The notes below the pieces were generated by a model that worked only from the letters and a program-made list of their open reading frames with translations, was not told the origin of the DNA and made no database searches. From Flavobacterium amniphilum (lineage in GTDB: Bacteria > Bacteroidota > Bacteroidia > Flavobacteriales > Flavobacteriaceae): DNA of 64,000 nucleotides. Made by a program: the position numbers and the translations under genes. Location of the stretch: NCBI RefSeq assembly GCF_023634845.1, contig NZ_JAMLJL010000001.1, positions 1 to 64,000 on the forward strand. Reading direction: 5' to 3'. Shown here in pieces: positions 8,173 through 16,120 of this stretch (position 1 is the first letter of the stretch; each line of letters begins with the position of its first letter).

Positions 8173-8246
8173 TGGTCCCACCTGGGCTCGAACCAGGGAC
8201 CACCTGATTATGAGTCAGGTGCTCTAACCAACTGAGCTATAGGACC
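8173..8246 (-). tRNA. tRNA-Ile (anticodon CAU, lysidine type)
   Basis: A 74-nt cloverleaf reads on the minus strand. The acceptor arms GGTCCTA and TGGGACC pair over seven positions, the D arm has AGCTCAGTTGGTTAGAGC, the anticodon stem-loop is CCTGACTCATAATCAGG with CAT at the anticodon, and the T arm is CCTGGTTCGAGCCCAGG. The context GACTCATAATC resembles the minor isoleucine tRNA whose C34 is modified to lysidine, rather than a methionine tRNA. The 3' CCA is not encoded. A terminator follows. Confidence 0.9.
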
Positions 8247-8291
8247 GGTTAGGAGGATGCAATATTACTGCATTTTTTTATCTTCTCAAAA

Positions 8292-8696
8292 TTAATCGGC
8301 AATTTCTTGACATAATTCTACCAGCACGCCATTGGTCCCTTTGGGGTGTAGGAATGCAACCAACTTATTGTCAGCGCCTTTCTTTGGGGTTTCGTTCAAA
8401 ACCGTGAAGCCTTCTGCCTTCAATCGGGCAATCTCGGCCACGATATCTTCCACATCAAAAGCAATGTGGTGGATCCCCTCGCCTTTCTTTTCGATAAATT
8501 TGGCTATCGGGCTGTCCGGATTCGTAGCTTCCAGTAACTCGATCTTGTTCGGTCCGTTCCTAAAAAAAGAGGTTTTCACGCCTTCACTGGTAACTTCTTC
8601 TTCCTTGTAGGCCGGCGCCCCGAATAGTTTTTCAAATAATAAATTCGACTCTTTTAAATCTTTAACGGCTATCCCTATGTGTTCTATTTTTCTCAT
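8292..8696 (-). CDS. mce: Methylmalonyl-CoA epimerase
   Basis: Interconverts (R)- and (S)-methylmalonyl-CoA, linking propionate metabolism to succinyl-CoA. The 134-residue protein has the two glyoxalase/VOC halves of the family, starting MRKIEHIGIAV and continuing with GEGIHHIAF and LVELCQE. Candidate metal ligands are His6, His77 and Glu127, with an acidic residue in KIELLE (about 52-56) at the fourth position. Length is normal. It stands alone, divergent from rbfA, with a TATATTTG box 16 bases before the ATG. No methylmalonyl-CoA mutase gene is in the window. Confidence 0.92.
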   Translation of the reverse strand: MRKIEHIGIAVKDLKESNLLFEKLFGAPAYKEEEVTSEGVKTSFFRNGPNKIELLEATNPDSPIAKFIEKKGEGIHHIAFDVEDIVAEIARLKAEGFTVLNETPKKGADNKLVAFLHPKGTNGVLVELCQEIAD

Positions 8697-8712
8697 CTTT
8701 CAGTAGTTTATG

Positions 8713-8720
8713 CAAATATA
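8713..8720 (-). promoter_or_regulatory. TAnnTTTG -7 box for mce
   Basis: TATATTTG on the minus strand. A TTTGCAA block at 8742-8748 lies between this box and the rbfA box and reads TTG on both strands, so the two divergent promoters may share a -33 element. Confidence 0.55.
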
Positions 8721-8767
8721 GAAACTTTGTAACGCACTTACTTTGCAACTATCCAACTAAAAAATTG

Positions 8768-8775
8768 TATTTTTG
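8768..8775 (+). promoter_or_regulatory. TAnnTTTG -7 box for rbfA, four bases from the start codon
   Basis: TATTTTTG ends four bases before the rbfA ATG at 8780. TTTG at 8742-8745 could be the -33 element at a 22-base spacing. Transcription would start at or next to the ATG. Confidence 0.6.
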
Positions 8776-8779
8776 CAGC

Positions 8780-9172
8780 ATGGAAACAAATAGACAGAAA
8801 AAAATAGGAAGCGTTTTACAAAAAGATTTGGTGGATATTTTGCAGGGAGAGGTACGTAAAAACGGAATTACCAATCTGGTTATATCGGTTTCAAAAGTAA
8901 GTGTTACCACCGATTTGTCCATCGCAAAAGTATTCCTGAGCGTTTTCCCGCAAAACAAAGCACCGGAAATCCTGGAAGCGGTTAAATCAAATACACCCCT
9001 TATCAAACATGACTTGTCCCAACGTGTAAAACTGCAGTTGCGCAAAGTCCCTAACCTGATGTTCTACATCGACGACAGTTTAGACTACATCGAAAAGATC
9101 GACAATGCTTTATCAGGCAAGGAAAACCCGATCGAAAACCCTGATTTGTTAGAACGCAGAAAGAAATCATAA
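8780..9172 (+). CDS. rbfA: Ribosome-binding factor A
   Basis: Small KH-fold factor that helps mature the 30S subunit by binding near helix 1 of 16S rRNA. The protein is 130 residues, opens METNRQKKIGSVLQKDL and carries the family core ITNLVISVSKVSVTTDLSIAKVFLSVFP and a RKVPNLMFYIDDSLDY block (quoted in part). The ATG at 8780 was preferred to one five codons upstream because the promoter box lies between them. The stop TAA at 9170-9172 nearly touches the TTG start of the permease gene, so both are one operon. Confidence 0.93.
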   Translation: METNRQKKIGSVLQKDLVDILQGEVRKNGITNLVISVSKVSVTTDLSIAKVFLSVFPQNKAPEILEAVKSNTPLIKHDLSQRVKLQLRKVPNLMFYIDDSLDYIEKIDNALSGKENPIENPDLLERRKKS

Positions 9173-9173
9173 C

Positions 9174-10373
9174 TTGAACTTTTCCTTTTATATAGCTAAA
9201 CGTTACTTGCGTACTTCAAGCAAGAGCACTGCTATTAATATTATTTCAGGTATTGCCTCTTTCGGTATCATCGCAGGGGCCATGGCCTTGTTCGTGGTGC
9301 TGTCGGTATTCAGCGGACTGAAGGATTTCAGTTTGTCTTTTGCCAATGATTTTGACCCCGATTTAAAGGTAATGCCCAAAAAAGGAAAGTCATTCCTGAT
9401 CACCGAAACCCAAAAGTCACAACTTCAAAAGATTGAAGGGATTAAGTTTTATTCCAAAATCATTGAAGAGAAGGTACTGTTCGTCTACAAAGGAAAAGAA
9501 CAGGTAGCCATGATCAAAGGAGTTGACAACCAGTACAACCTGGTGAATAATATCCAGAAGTCTTTGTACCAGGGCGACTGGGTTGCCCCGCAAACACCAC
9601 AGGTAGTAGTGGGTAACGGTATTTCACACAAACTCTCGATGGGGTTGTTCGACCTCAACAATACTTTTGAGATTTTTGTACCCAGACCGGGCAAAGGTGC
9701 GATTACCAATCCCGAATCGGCTTTCAACAAATCAAACCTCATCCCGGTGGGGATTTATGCCATCAATGACGAACTGGATTCCAAATATGTTTTTGCCGAT
9801 ATTCAGTTGATACAGGAATTATTGAGCTACAAACCCAACCAGATTTCGGCGCTGGAAATCAAAACCGATTCACTGGCCAGTGAAGATGCCATTATTTCGG
9901 GCATCCAAAAGGTATTTGGTAATCAGGTGACGGTAAAGAACAGGGCACAGCTCAACGACAGCCTGCACAAAATGCTCAATACCGAAAATACGGCCATATA
10001 CCTGATTTTTACCTTGGTCATCATCATGACATTGTTCACCCTTGCCGGCGCGATCATCATGATTATCCTCGACAAAAAAGACAACCTGAGAACCCTGTAC
10101 AACTTAGGAAATACCGTACGTGACATCCGACGTATCTTTTTACTGCAGGGAACATTGGTAACCCTATTAGGAGGCATCATCGGCATTGGTCTGGGCATGG
10201 TTCTCGTACTCATCCAACAACACTTCAAACTGGTCATGATCACCGAAAGTCTGGCCTATCCTGTGCGCTTCAGCATGGAGAACTGCACTATTGTATTCCT
10301 GACCATTGCGGTTCTTGGATGCGTGGCTTCGTATATCGCCAGCAGCAGTGTCAACAAGAAATTGTTGGATTAA
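9174..10373 (+). CDS. LolC/LolE-type ABC transporter permease
   Basis: Inner-membrane permease of the MacB/FtsX superfamily, expected to work with LolD to release lipoproteins to the outer membrane. The protein is 399 residues. It opens with the conserved FYIAKRYLRT and has one N-terminal membrane span (about 22-48), a large periplasmic domain (about 50-270) and three C-terminal spans (about 275-300, 320-345 and 370-392). The start is TTG at 9174, directly after the rbfA stop; no ATG is available before residue 40. In Bacteroidota the rbfA-permease order is common. The choice between LolC and LolE cannot be made from sequence, and no LolD gene is in the window. Confidence 0.85.
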   Translation: MNFSFYIAKRYLRTSSKSTAINIISGIASFGIIAGAMALFVVLSVFSGLKDFSLSFANDFDPDLKVMPKKGKSFLITETQKSQLQKIEGIKFYSKIIEEKVLFVYKGKEQVAMIKGVDNQYNLVNNIQKSLYQGDWVAPQTPQVVVGNGISHKLSMGLFDLNNTFEIFVPRPGKGAITNPESAFNKSNLIPVGIYAINDELDSKYVFADIQLIQELLSYKPNQISALEIKTDSLASEDAIISGIQKVFGNQVTVKNRAQLNDSLHKMLNTENTAIYLIFTLVIIMTLFTLAGAIIMIILDKKDNLRTLYNLGNTVRDIRRIFLLQGTLVTLLGGIIGIGLGMVLVLIQQHFKLVMITESLAYPVRFSMENCTIVFLTIAVLGCVASYIASSSVNKKLLD

Positions 10374-10398
10374 TTAGGCAGGCTTTGGAAAATTTAGC

Positions 10399-10406
10399 TA
10401 TCTTTG
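10399..10406 (+). promoter_or_regulatory. TAnnTTTG -7 box upstream of the MATE gene
   Basis: TATCTTTG, 127 bases before the MATE start. It implies a leader of about 125 bases that includes a five-codon open frame (MIVFV, 10429-10446). Confidence 0.5.
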
Positions 10407-10533
10407 GGGCAACAAAAAAATAAAATTTATGATTGTATTCGTCTAGTCCTGTGATTATCGGGAGATAGTTAGGACATTTATTTCAATCCGGGTATACCAA
10501 CCTGGTTCATTATTCATTTTATCCTAATTAATC

Positions 10534-11958
10534 ATGACAGAAACATCAAATTCTACCTTATTTTCACGCGTATTTTCCACATTAAAAATAGCCATTAAAG
10601 GCGACGACACTTTTGATTTTACCAAAGGAAGCATCAAAAAAGGGGTAATTCTCTTAGCTATTCCCATGGTTCTGGAAATGATGATGGAGTCGGTTTTTGC
10701 GTTGGTCGACCTCTACTTTGTAGGCCATCTTGAAAACAGCAGTTACGCCATACAGACCGTTGGTTTAACCGAATCAGTACTCACCATTATTTATTCACTC
10801 GCCATCGGAATCAGCATGGCCGCCACAGCCGTCGTAGCACGCCGCATCGGGGAAAAGAACCCGGAAGCAGCCGCTAAAGCCGGAATGCAGTCGATTATTA
10901 TCGCTTTTGCCATCAATACCGTCATCAGTATTTTTGGTTTTATATATGCCAAAGAGATTTTATTGCTGATGGGAGCTTCTCCTGCTGCTGCCGATTACGG
11001 GGTTAACTTTACCCGGATCATGATGGCGAGCAGTATCAGTATTATGTTACTCTTCCTGATCAACGGTATTTTCCGTGGTGCCGGAAACGCCTCTATTGCC
11101 ATGCGCAGTTTATGGCTGGCCAACGGATGCAACATTATCCTGTGCCCTATCCTGATCAACGGACTTGGCCCTATTCCTGCCTTCGGATTGATTGGTGCGG
11201 CAATGGCCACTTCCATCGGAAGAAGCATTGGTGTATTGTACCAGTTCTATCATTTATTTGGCGGAAGCGGTATCCTGAAAGTAAAACTATCGCAGTTTGT
11301 TCCTGATTTTGAACAAATCGGCGCTATCGTTAAAATAGCCGCTCCGGGTGTATTGCAATTCGTCATCGCATCGTGCAGCTGGATTTTCCTGGCACAGTTA
11401 GTAGCCACTACCGGAAACGATACCGGCTCGGCAGGCTATCAAACCGCCTTGCGTATTATGATGTTTTTCATCCTTCCGGCCTGGGGACTGAGTAATGCAG
11501 CAGCAACACTCGTAGGCCAGAACCTTGGCGCCCAGCAGGTAGAACGCGCCGTAAAATCAGTTTACACCACAGCGAAATACAATGTAATCTTCATGGGAAC
11601 CATCATGGTGTTATGCTTACTGATGGGGAATCAGATTATTTCATTCTTTACCAATGACCCGGCCGTCCATAAAATTGCGGTTTCGGCCTTACAGATCATG
11701 AGTCTTGGGTATATTTTCTACGGAATCGGGATGGTATTGATTAATACATTCAACGGTGCGGGTGACACCTGGACACCTACCAAAGTCAATTTCGTAGGCT
11801 TCTGGCTGTTCCAGATTCCACTGGCTTATTTACTGGCTAAATACCTGAAGATGGGTCCAACAGGCGTTTTCATGGCCGTTCCCATCGCCGAAACAGCTAT
11901 TACTTTGGCCAGCATCATGCTGTACCGAAAAGGAAAATGGAAAACCATTCAGGTTTAA
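10534..11958 (+). CDS. MATE-family efflux transporter
   Basis: Twelve-span cation-coupled exporter of the multidrug and toxin extrusion family, 474 residues. The N-terminal domain begins after a 40-residue cytoplasmic head with KKGVILLAIPMVLEMMMESVFALVDLYFVGHL, and the second half starts near residue 265 with the matching AAPGVLQFVIASCSWIFLAQLV pattern (both abbreviated to their start blocks KKGVILLAIPMVLE and AAPGVLQFVIAS). The glycine-rich GAGNASIAM and NGAGDTWTPT turns are typical. It is a single gene with a long leader and ends at a bidirectional terminator facing dusB. Substrate unknown. Confidence 0.88.
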   Translation: MTETSNSTLFSRVFSTLKIAIKGDDTFDFTKGSIKKGVILLAIPMVLEMMMESVFALVDLYFVGHLENSSYAIQTVGLTESVLTIIYSLAIGISMAATAVVARRIGEKNPEAAAKAGMQSIIIAFAINTVISIFGFIYAKEILLLMGASPAAADYGVNFTRIMMASSISIMLLFLINGIFRGAGNASIAMRSLWLANGCNIILCPILINGLGPIPAFGLIGAAMATSIGRSIGVLYQFYHLFGGSGILKVKLSQFVPDFEQIGAIVKIAAPGVLQFVIASCSWIFLAQLVATTGNDTGSAGYQTALRIMMFFILPAWGLSNAAATLVGQNLGAQQVERAVKSVYTTAKYNVIFMGTIMVLCLLMGNQIISFFTNDPAVHKIAVSALQIMSLGYIFYGIGMVLINTFNGAGDTWTPTKVNFVGFWLFQIPLAYLLAKYLKMGPTGVFMAVPIAETAITLASIMLYRKGKWKTIQV

Positions 11959-11973
11959 ACCTCCTATAAAAAG

Positions 11974-11997
11974 AAAGTCCCGGGCTACCGGGACTTT
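11974..11997. terminator. Bidirectional terminator between MATE gene and dusB
   Basis: AAAGTCCCGG (11974-11983) and CCGGGACTTT (11988-11997) form a 10-bp stem around GCTA, with A-rich and T-rich flanks. It serves the two convergent genes. Confidence 0.88.
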
Positions 11998-12003
11998 TAT
12001 ATT

Positions 12004-12993
12004 TTAGATCAACTGACCTGCATAATCTTGCTTGATTTCATCAAAAACAGCTAACAGTGCGTTGTGGTCATTTAGGGTAACCAACTTGTTACGGTGCTCT
12101 TTAAAATGCGGTATGCCTTTGAAGTAATTGGTATAATGACGGCGCATTTCCACAATACCCACATGCTCACCCTTCCATTCCATCGACCAGATCAAATGGT
12201 TACGGGCGGCTTCTACACGGTCATTGATGTTCGGTGCCGCTAAACGTTCCCCGGTTTTGAAGTAGTGCTTGATTTCATCAAATATCCAAGGGTATCCAAT
12301 AGCCGCACGACCGATCATCATTCCGTCAAGGCCGTATTTGTTTTTGTATTCCAATGCCTTTTCAGGAGAATCGATATCGCCGTTCCCGAAAATAGGCATG
12401 GTTATTCTTGGATTGTTCTTTACTCTTTCGATGTGTGACCAGTCTGAATGCCCTTTGTACATCTGGGCACGGGTACGCGCATGAACTGTCAGGGCCTGCA
12501 CCCCAACATCCTGTAAACGCTCGGCTACCTCATCGATATTAATGGAACTCTCATCCCACCCCAAACGGGTTTTAACCGTCACGGGAAGATTAGTCCCCTT
12601 GATTACGGCTTTGGTCAGACGCACCATCAGATCCACATCTTTCAAAACACCGGCTCCGGCTCCTTTACACACTACCTTTTTCACCGGACATCCGAAGTTG
12701 ATATCCACCAGATCAGGCTGAACCGTATCAACGATTTTGGCAGACATTTCCATGGCTTCCTCATCACCTCCGAAGATCTGAATCCCTACCGGACGTTCAT
12801 AATCAAAAATATCAAGTTTCTGACGGCTTTTTATCGCATCACGGATTAATCCCTCGGAAGAGATAAACTCCGAATACATCAAATCGGCCCCGTGTAATTT
12901 ACATAAACGTCTGAACGGTGGATCACTTACATCCTCCATTGGCGCCAGTAATAACGGAAACTCAGGTAGTTCTATTTTGCCTATTTTAACCAT
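12004..12993 (-). CDS. dusB: tRNA-dihydrouridine synthase (DusB type)
   Basis: FMN-dependent TIM-barrel enzyme that reduces uridines in the tRNA D loop. Length 329 residues. Family blocks are LLAPMEDVSDPPFRRLC at 15-31, INFGCPVKKV with catalytic Cys102, the GAGAGVL loop after it, VTVKTRLGW, and IFGNGDI followed by MIGRAAIGYPW that bind the phosphate of FMN. Length and order are normal. A hairpin terminator and a TATCTTTG box lie upstream between this gene and the roadblock genes, an order discussed in the findings. Confidence 0.92.
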   Translation of the reverse strand: MVKIGKIELPEFPLLLAPMEDVSDPPFRRLCKLHGADLMYSEFISSEGLIRDAIKSRQKLDIFDYERPVGIQIFGGDEEAMEMSAKIVDTVQPDLVDINFGCPVKKVVCKGAGAGVLKDVDLMVRLTKAVIKGTNLPVTVKTRLGWDESSINIDEVAERLQDVGVQALTVHARTRAQMYKGHSDWSHIERVKNNPRITMPIFGNGDIDSPEKALEYKNKYGLDGMMIGRAAIGYPWIFDEIKHYFKTGERLAAPNINDRVEAARNHLIWSMEWKGEHVGIVEMRRHYTNYFKGIPHFKEHRNKLVTLNDHNALLAVFDEIKQDYAGQLI

Positions 12994-13035
12994 TTCTTCT
13001 CCAATTAATCAACTTCATTACGTGTGGACACAAAA

Positions 13036-13059
13036 AAAGCTGTAATAAATTACAGCTTT
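13036..13059 (-). terminator. Terminator after the roadblock pair
   Basis: AAAGCTGTAA (13036-13045) and TTACAGCTTT (13050-13059) form a 10-bp stem around TAAA, with a run of seven Ts following on the minus strand. It lies between the second roadblock gene and dusB. Confidence 0.85.
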
Positions 13060-13069
13060 GTTTTCGGCG

Positions 13070-13077
13070 CAAAGATA
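13070..13077 (-). promoter_or_regulatory. TAnnTTTG box directly upstream of a terminator hairpin
   Basis: TATCTTTG on the minus strand. Transcription from it would begin near 13063 and immediately enter the hairpin at 13059-13036 before dusB. Either the match is fortuitous or the hairpin acts as an attenuator for dusB. Confidence 0.4.
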
Positions 13078-13085
13078 CTACTATT

Positions 13086-13460
13086 CTACATTTTAGAAGC
13101 AATATCCTTACTATATTTTTTCAGGGTAGCACGTGCCATACCCAAATTCACTTTGTTTGAATCTACCGCAAGGTAAACGAAGTATTCACCATTATCAGAT
13201 AAATCGATAATGTGTAATTGATTTGACAATGTAATCAGGATATCATCGATTTTTTCTGTTAATCCCAATGCCTTGATAGCACTCAACTTGGCTTTCACTA
13301 CTTCAAGGTTATAAGCCGAAGCCAGTTCAGGGTCAAATTTAGGATCTACTGAAAGAGAAGCAAATGACATTCCTGTTTTTAATTCAGTTACTGAAACACC
13401 GATGAAACCGTTTAGGTTATCTTTAAGGTCAGTGGTAAAGTTTGTTAGAAATTCAGACAT
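13086..13460 (-). CDS. Roadblock/LC7-like protein, second of a pair
   Basis: A 124-residue protein without signal peptide or membrane segment. Its alpha-beta pattern (GFIGVSVTELKTGMSF, then helices, then DDILITLSNQLHIIDLS and EYFVYLAVD strands) fits the roadblock/LC7 fold, as in MglB-like regulators of small GTPases, though identity to named members is low. It lies 41 bases downstream of another roadblock gene with which it probably forms an operon, and a terminator follows. No small GTPase gene is in the window. Likely a cytoplasmic scaffold or GTPase regulator; the partner is unknown. Confidence 0.65.
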   Translation of the reverse strand: MSEFLTNFTTDLKDNLNGFIGVSVTELKTGMSFASLSVDPKFDPELASAYNLEVVKAKLSAIKALGLTEKIDDILITLSNQLHIIDLSDNGEYFVYLAVDSNKVNLGMARATLKKYSKDIASKM

Positions 13461-13501
13461 AATTTAAGAGTTTTAGGTTGTTAGTAAAGATTGTTTTGTT
13501 T

Positions 13502-13822
13502 TTATAGTACTGATTGTAATTTCAGATGGATTAACCCCAGTTTGCTGGCGTTTTTGGTAATAAGTGCCAGGTACTCGTCTTTTTCAAGCTTACGCACAAA
13601 GAAAAGCCCTTTATCGGCGTGAAGTATCAACTCGTGTGAGTTCCCAAACTTCAGGTCGGCCACTAACTCCTTGCACATGGTCAGCAAGACACCGGCCATG
13701 GCAGCTATATTACCGTCAAAATCCAGGTAATGCGATTTAATCAAAATCCCATCCTCATTAAATACCAATGCTGAATCTACCCCTGTCTCTTCAATAAGTG
13801 TGTCTAAGTCCAATTTTTTCAT
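13502..13822 (-). CDS. Roadblock/LC7 domain protein, first of a pair
   Basis: A 106-residue cytoplasmic protein with the typical roadblock pattern: GVDSALVFNEDGILI near the N-terminus, a central helix IAAMAGVLLTMCKELVADL, then HELILHADKGLFFVRKL and YLALITKNASKLGLIHLKL (blocks shortened here to VDSALVFNEDG, MAGVLLTMCKELV and LALITKNASKLG in practice the same stretches). These proteins bind Ras-like GTPases or form scaffolds. It starts the operon with the 124-residue paralogue. Function in this organism is unknown; a link to motility or cell polarity would be speculation. Confidence 0.72.
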   Translation of the reverse strand: MKKLDLDTLIEETGVDSALVFNEDGILIKSHYLDFDGNIAAMAGVLLTMCKELVADLKFGNSHELILHADKGLFFVRKLEKDEYLALITKNASKLGLIHLKLQSVL

Positions 13823-13968
13823 ATGCGTAGTTATTAGTTAGTTACTTTAGCTAATGTAAGATTTTTTTTAACAAATTGTTTCGTTTTATAGGATTTTTTT
13901 TACTATTTTTAAGAGACGGATTAAGACTATTTAATTCTTTTAACACAAACTTTAAAAAACTACAAATC

Positions 13969-14100
13969 ATGGCAAAAGAAACGAACCTGGACCGACTTAA
14001 AAAGAAATTGCAAAACCGTCTTACTGAATTCAGAAAGTATCGTATTGCTAAGGGTAAAATCACAAAAAAACCTTCAGTTTTCGCTAAAATTTTCAGCTAA
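13969..14100 (+). CDS. Small basic protein, 43 residues, unknown function
   Basis: A short gene of 43 codons beginning MAKETNLDRLKKKL and ending KPSVFAKIFS. It is strongly basic (about one third Lys or Arg), has no membrane segment and could bind nucleic acid. The open frame extends upstream, but the added residues are hydrophobic and lie in a very AT-rich tract, so the inner ATG was chosen. It stands alone before the lepA promoter. I do not recognise a family. The clean compact frame and ATG favour a real gene, but it could be chance. Confidence 0.5.
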   Translation: MAKETNLDRLKKKLQNRLTEFRKYRIAKGKITKKPSVFAKIFS

Positions 14101-14144
14101 TGAAAGTTTAAAAAAAGAGACTTTAATTGCTTCACTTATTTTCA

Positions 14145-14152
14145 TACTTTTG
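14145..14152 (+). promoter_or_regulatory. TAnnTTTG -7 box for lepA
   Basis: TACTTTTG, with TTG at 14127-14129 as a possible -33 element at 15 bases. It gives a leader of about 90 bases to lepA. Confidence 0.55.
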
Positions 14153-14248
14153 TAGCATAAAATGATGACTAAGAGCATTGGCCGTGAACGGCACGGAAAT
14201 TTTCAACCTAATCCTCCGTTCACCGCCGGTTGCCCATAAATGTATAAG

Positions 14249-16045
14249 ATGAAGCACATTAGAAATTTCTGCATTATTGCGCACATTGACCACGGTAAAA
14301 GTACCCTGGCGGACCGTTTACTTGGTGCAACCCAAACCGTAACTGCCCGTGAAGAGAAAGCGCAATTACTGGACAATATGGACCTGGAGCGCGAACGTGG
14401 TATTACCATTAAGAGTCACGCTATCCAAATGGAATACAAATACAAAGGGGAAGATTATATCTTAAACCTTATCGATACTCCGGGACACGTGGATTTCTCG
14501 TATGAGGTGTCGCGTTCAATTGCAGCTTGTGAAGGCGCGTTATTGATTGTGGATGCTGCACAGAGTATCCAGGCACAAACCATTTCCAACTTATACCTGG
14601 CTTTGGAAAACGACCTTGAAATCATTCCGGTATTGAATAAAGTAGATTTACCAAGTGCCAATCCGGAAGAAGTAAGTGATGACATCATCGATCTTTTAGG
14701 TTGTGATTTGGAAGACATCATCCACGCTTCGGGTAAAACCGGTTTTGGTGTGGAGAATATCTTAGCTGCCATCATCGAAAAAATACCTGCTCCGAAAGGA
14801 AATCCGGAAGAGCCGTTACAGGCATTGATTTTTGACTCGGTTTACAACCCGTTCCGTGGAATTGAGGTTATTTTCCGTGTGAAGAACGGTGAAATCAAGA
14901 AAGGCCAAAAGATTAAGTTCATGGCGACCGGTAATGAGTATTTCGCAGATGAAATCGGTACACTTAAACTGAACCAGGTTCCAAAAGATAAAGTTTCAAC
15001 CGGAGACGTAGGTTACCTTATTTCCGGAATCAAAGAAGCAAAAGAAGTAAAAGTAGGTGATACCATTACAGATGCAAAAACACCTACCACCAATATGATC
15101 CATGGTTTCGAAGACGTAAAACCGATGGTATTCGCAGGTATTTACCCTGTTGATACCGAAGATTACGAAGAACTTCGTGCCTCTATGGAAAAACTACAGC
15201 TGAATGATGCTTCTTTGGTATTTACGGCAGAAAGTTCAGCAGCATTAGGATTCGGTTTCCGATGTGGATTCTTAGGAATGTTACACATGGAAATCATCCA
15301 GGAGCGTTTGGAGCGTGAATTCAACATGACGGTAATCACAACGGTTCCCAACGTGTCGTATTTGGCCTATACCAAAAAAGATCCTGAAACTCCGTTTGTG
15401 GTAAACAACCCGTCTGACTTACCGGAACCTTCAAAATTAGACCGTGTAGAAGAACCTTATATCAAAGCAACAATCATTACCAAAGCCGATTTCGTAGGAA
15501 ACGTAATGAGCTTGTGTATTGAGAAACGTGGATTGATCACGAATCAAACTTATCTAACCACTGAGCGTGTGGAATTGAACTTCGATATGCCATTGGCAGA
15601 GATCGTATTCGACTTCTACGACCGTTTAAAAACAGTTTCCAAAGGATATGCTTCTTTCGACTACCACCCTATCGGAATGCGTACGTCTAAATTAGTGCGT
15701 CTGGATGTATTGTTAAATGCACAGAATGTAGATGCATTATCAGCGTTGATCCACGAAGACAACGCCTACCACATTGGTAAGAAAATGTGTGAGAAGTTAC
15801 GTGAACTGATCCCGAGACAACAGTTTGACATTCCGATCCAGGCTGCTATCGGAGCTAAGATCATCGCCCGTGAAACCATCAAAGCCTTACGTAAGGACGT
15901 AACCGCAAAATGTTATGGTGGTGATATCTCGCGTAAACGTAAATTATTGGAAAAACAAAAAGCCGGTAAGAAACGTATGCGCCAGGTAGGTAACGTTGAA
16001 ATCCCTCAATCTGCATTTATGGCGGTATTGAAATTGAATGATTAA
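14249..16045 (+). CDS. lepA: Elongation factor 4 (LepA), translational GTPase
   Basis: Ribosome-associated GTPase that acts on stalled or mistranslocated ribosomes. With the start at 14249 it is 598 residues, the normal length, and opens [20 protein letters not shown] with the G1 motif at 11-19. Later GTPase motifs are RGITIKSH (switch I), DTPGHVDF (G3) and NKVDLP (G4). The LepA-specific C-terminal domain is present ([17 protein letters not shown], then [37 protein letters not shown], abbreviated to [18 protein letters not shown]). A start three codons upstream at 14240 is possible. It is monocistronic, with its own promoter box and a terminator downstream. Confidence 0.96.
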   Translation: MKHIRNFCIIAHIDHGKSTLADRLLGATQTVTAREEKAQLLDNMDLERERGITIKSHAIQMEYKYKGEDYILNLIDTPGHVDFSYEVSRSIAACEGALLIVDAAQSIQAQTISNLYLALENDLEIIPVLNKVDLPSANPEEVSDDIIDLLGCDLEDIIHASGKTGFGVENILAAIIEKIPAPKGNPEEPLQALIFDSVYNPFRGIEVIFRVKNGEIKKGQKIKFMATGNEYFADEIGTLKLNQVPKDKVSTGDVGYLISGIKEAKEVKVGDTITDAKTPTTNMIHGFEDVKPMVFAGIYPVDTEDYEELRASMEKLQLNDASLVFTAESSAALGFGFRCGFLGMLHMEIIQERLEREFNMTVITTVPNVSYLAYTKKDPETPFVVNNPSDLPEPSKLDRVEEPYIKATIITKADFVGNVMSLCIEKRGLITNQTYLTTERVELNFDMPLAEIVFDFYDRLKTVSKGYASFDYHPIGMRTSKLVRLDVLLNAQNVDALSALIHEDNAYHIGKKMCEKLRELIPRQQFDIPIQAAIGAKIIARETIKALRKDVTAKCYGGDISRKRKLLEKQKAGKKRMRQVGNVEIPQSAFMAVLKLND

Positions 16046-16068
16046 ACGATTTAAAGATTGAATAATGA

Positions 16069-16098
16069 AACCCAATGACGGAAGTTGTTGGGTTTTTT
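16069..16098 (+). terminator. Terminator after lepA
   Basis: AACCCAA (16069-16075) pairs with TTGGGTT (16088-16094) and is followed by a T run. Confidence 0.75.
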
Positions 16099-16120
16099 GT
16101 TTACTTTTAACTAAAAAAGA

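Noticed and set aside
8173..8246. tRNA-Met reading of the CAU tRNA
   Set aside because: The anticodon-arm context and overall sequence resemble the lysidine-type isoleucine tRNA; a final decision needs comparison with the other CAU tRNAs of the genome.
9923..10243. 106-codon frame opposite the LolC/E-type permease
   Set aside because: It is antisense to conserved membrane spans of the permease and shows only Met- and Arg-rich composition typical of a shadow frame.
13876..13968. N-terminal extension of the 43-residue basic protein
   Set aside because: The added residues are hydrophobic translation of an AT tract; the inner ATG gives a compact basic protein.
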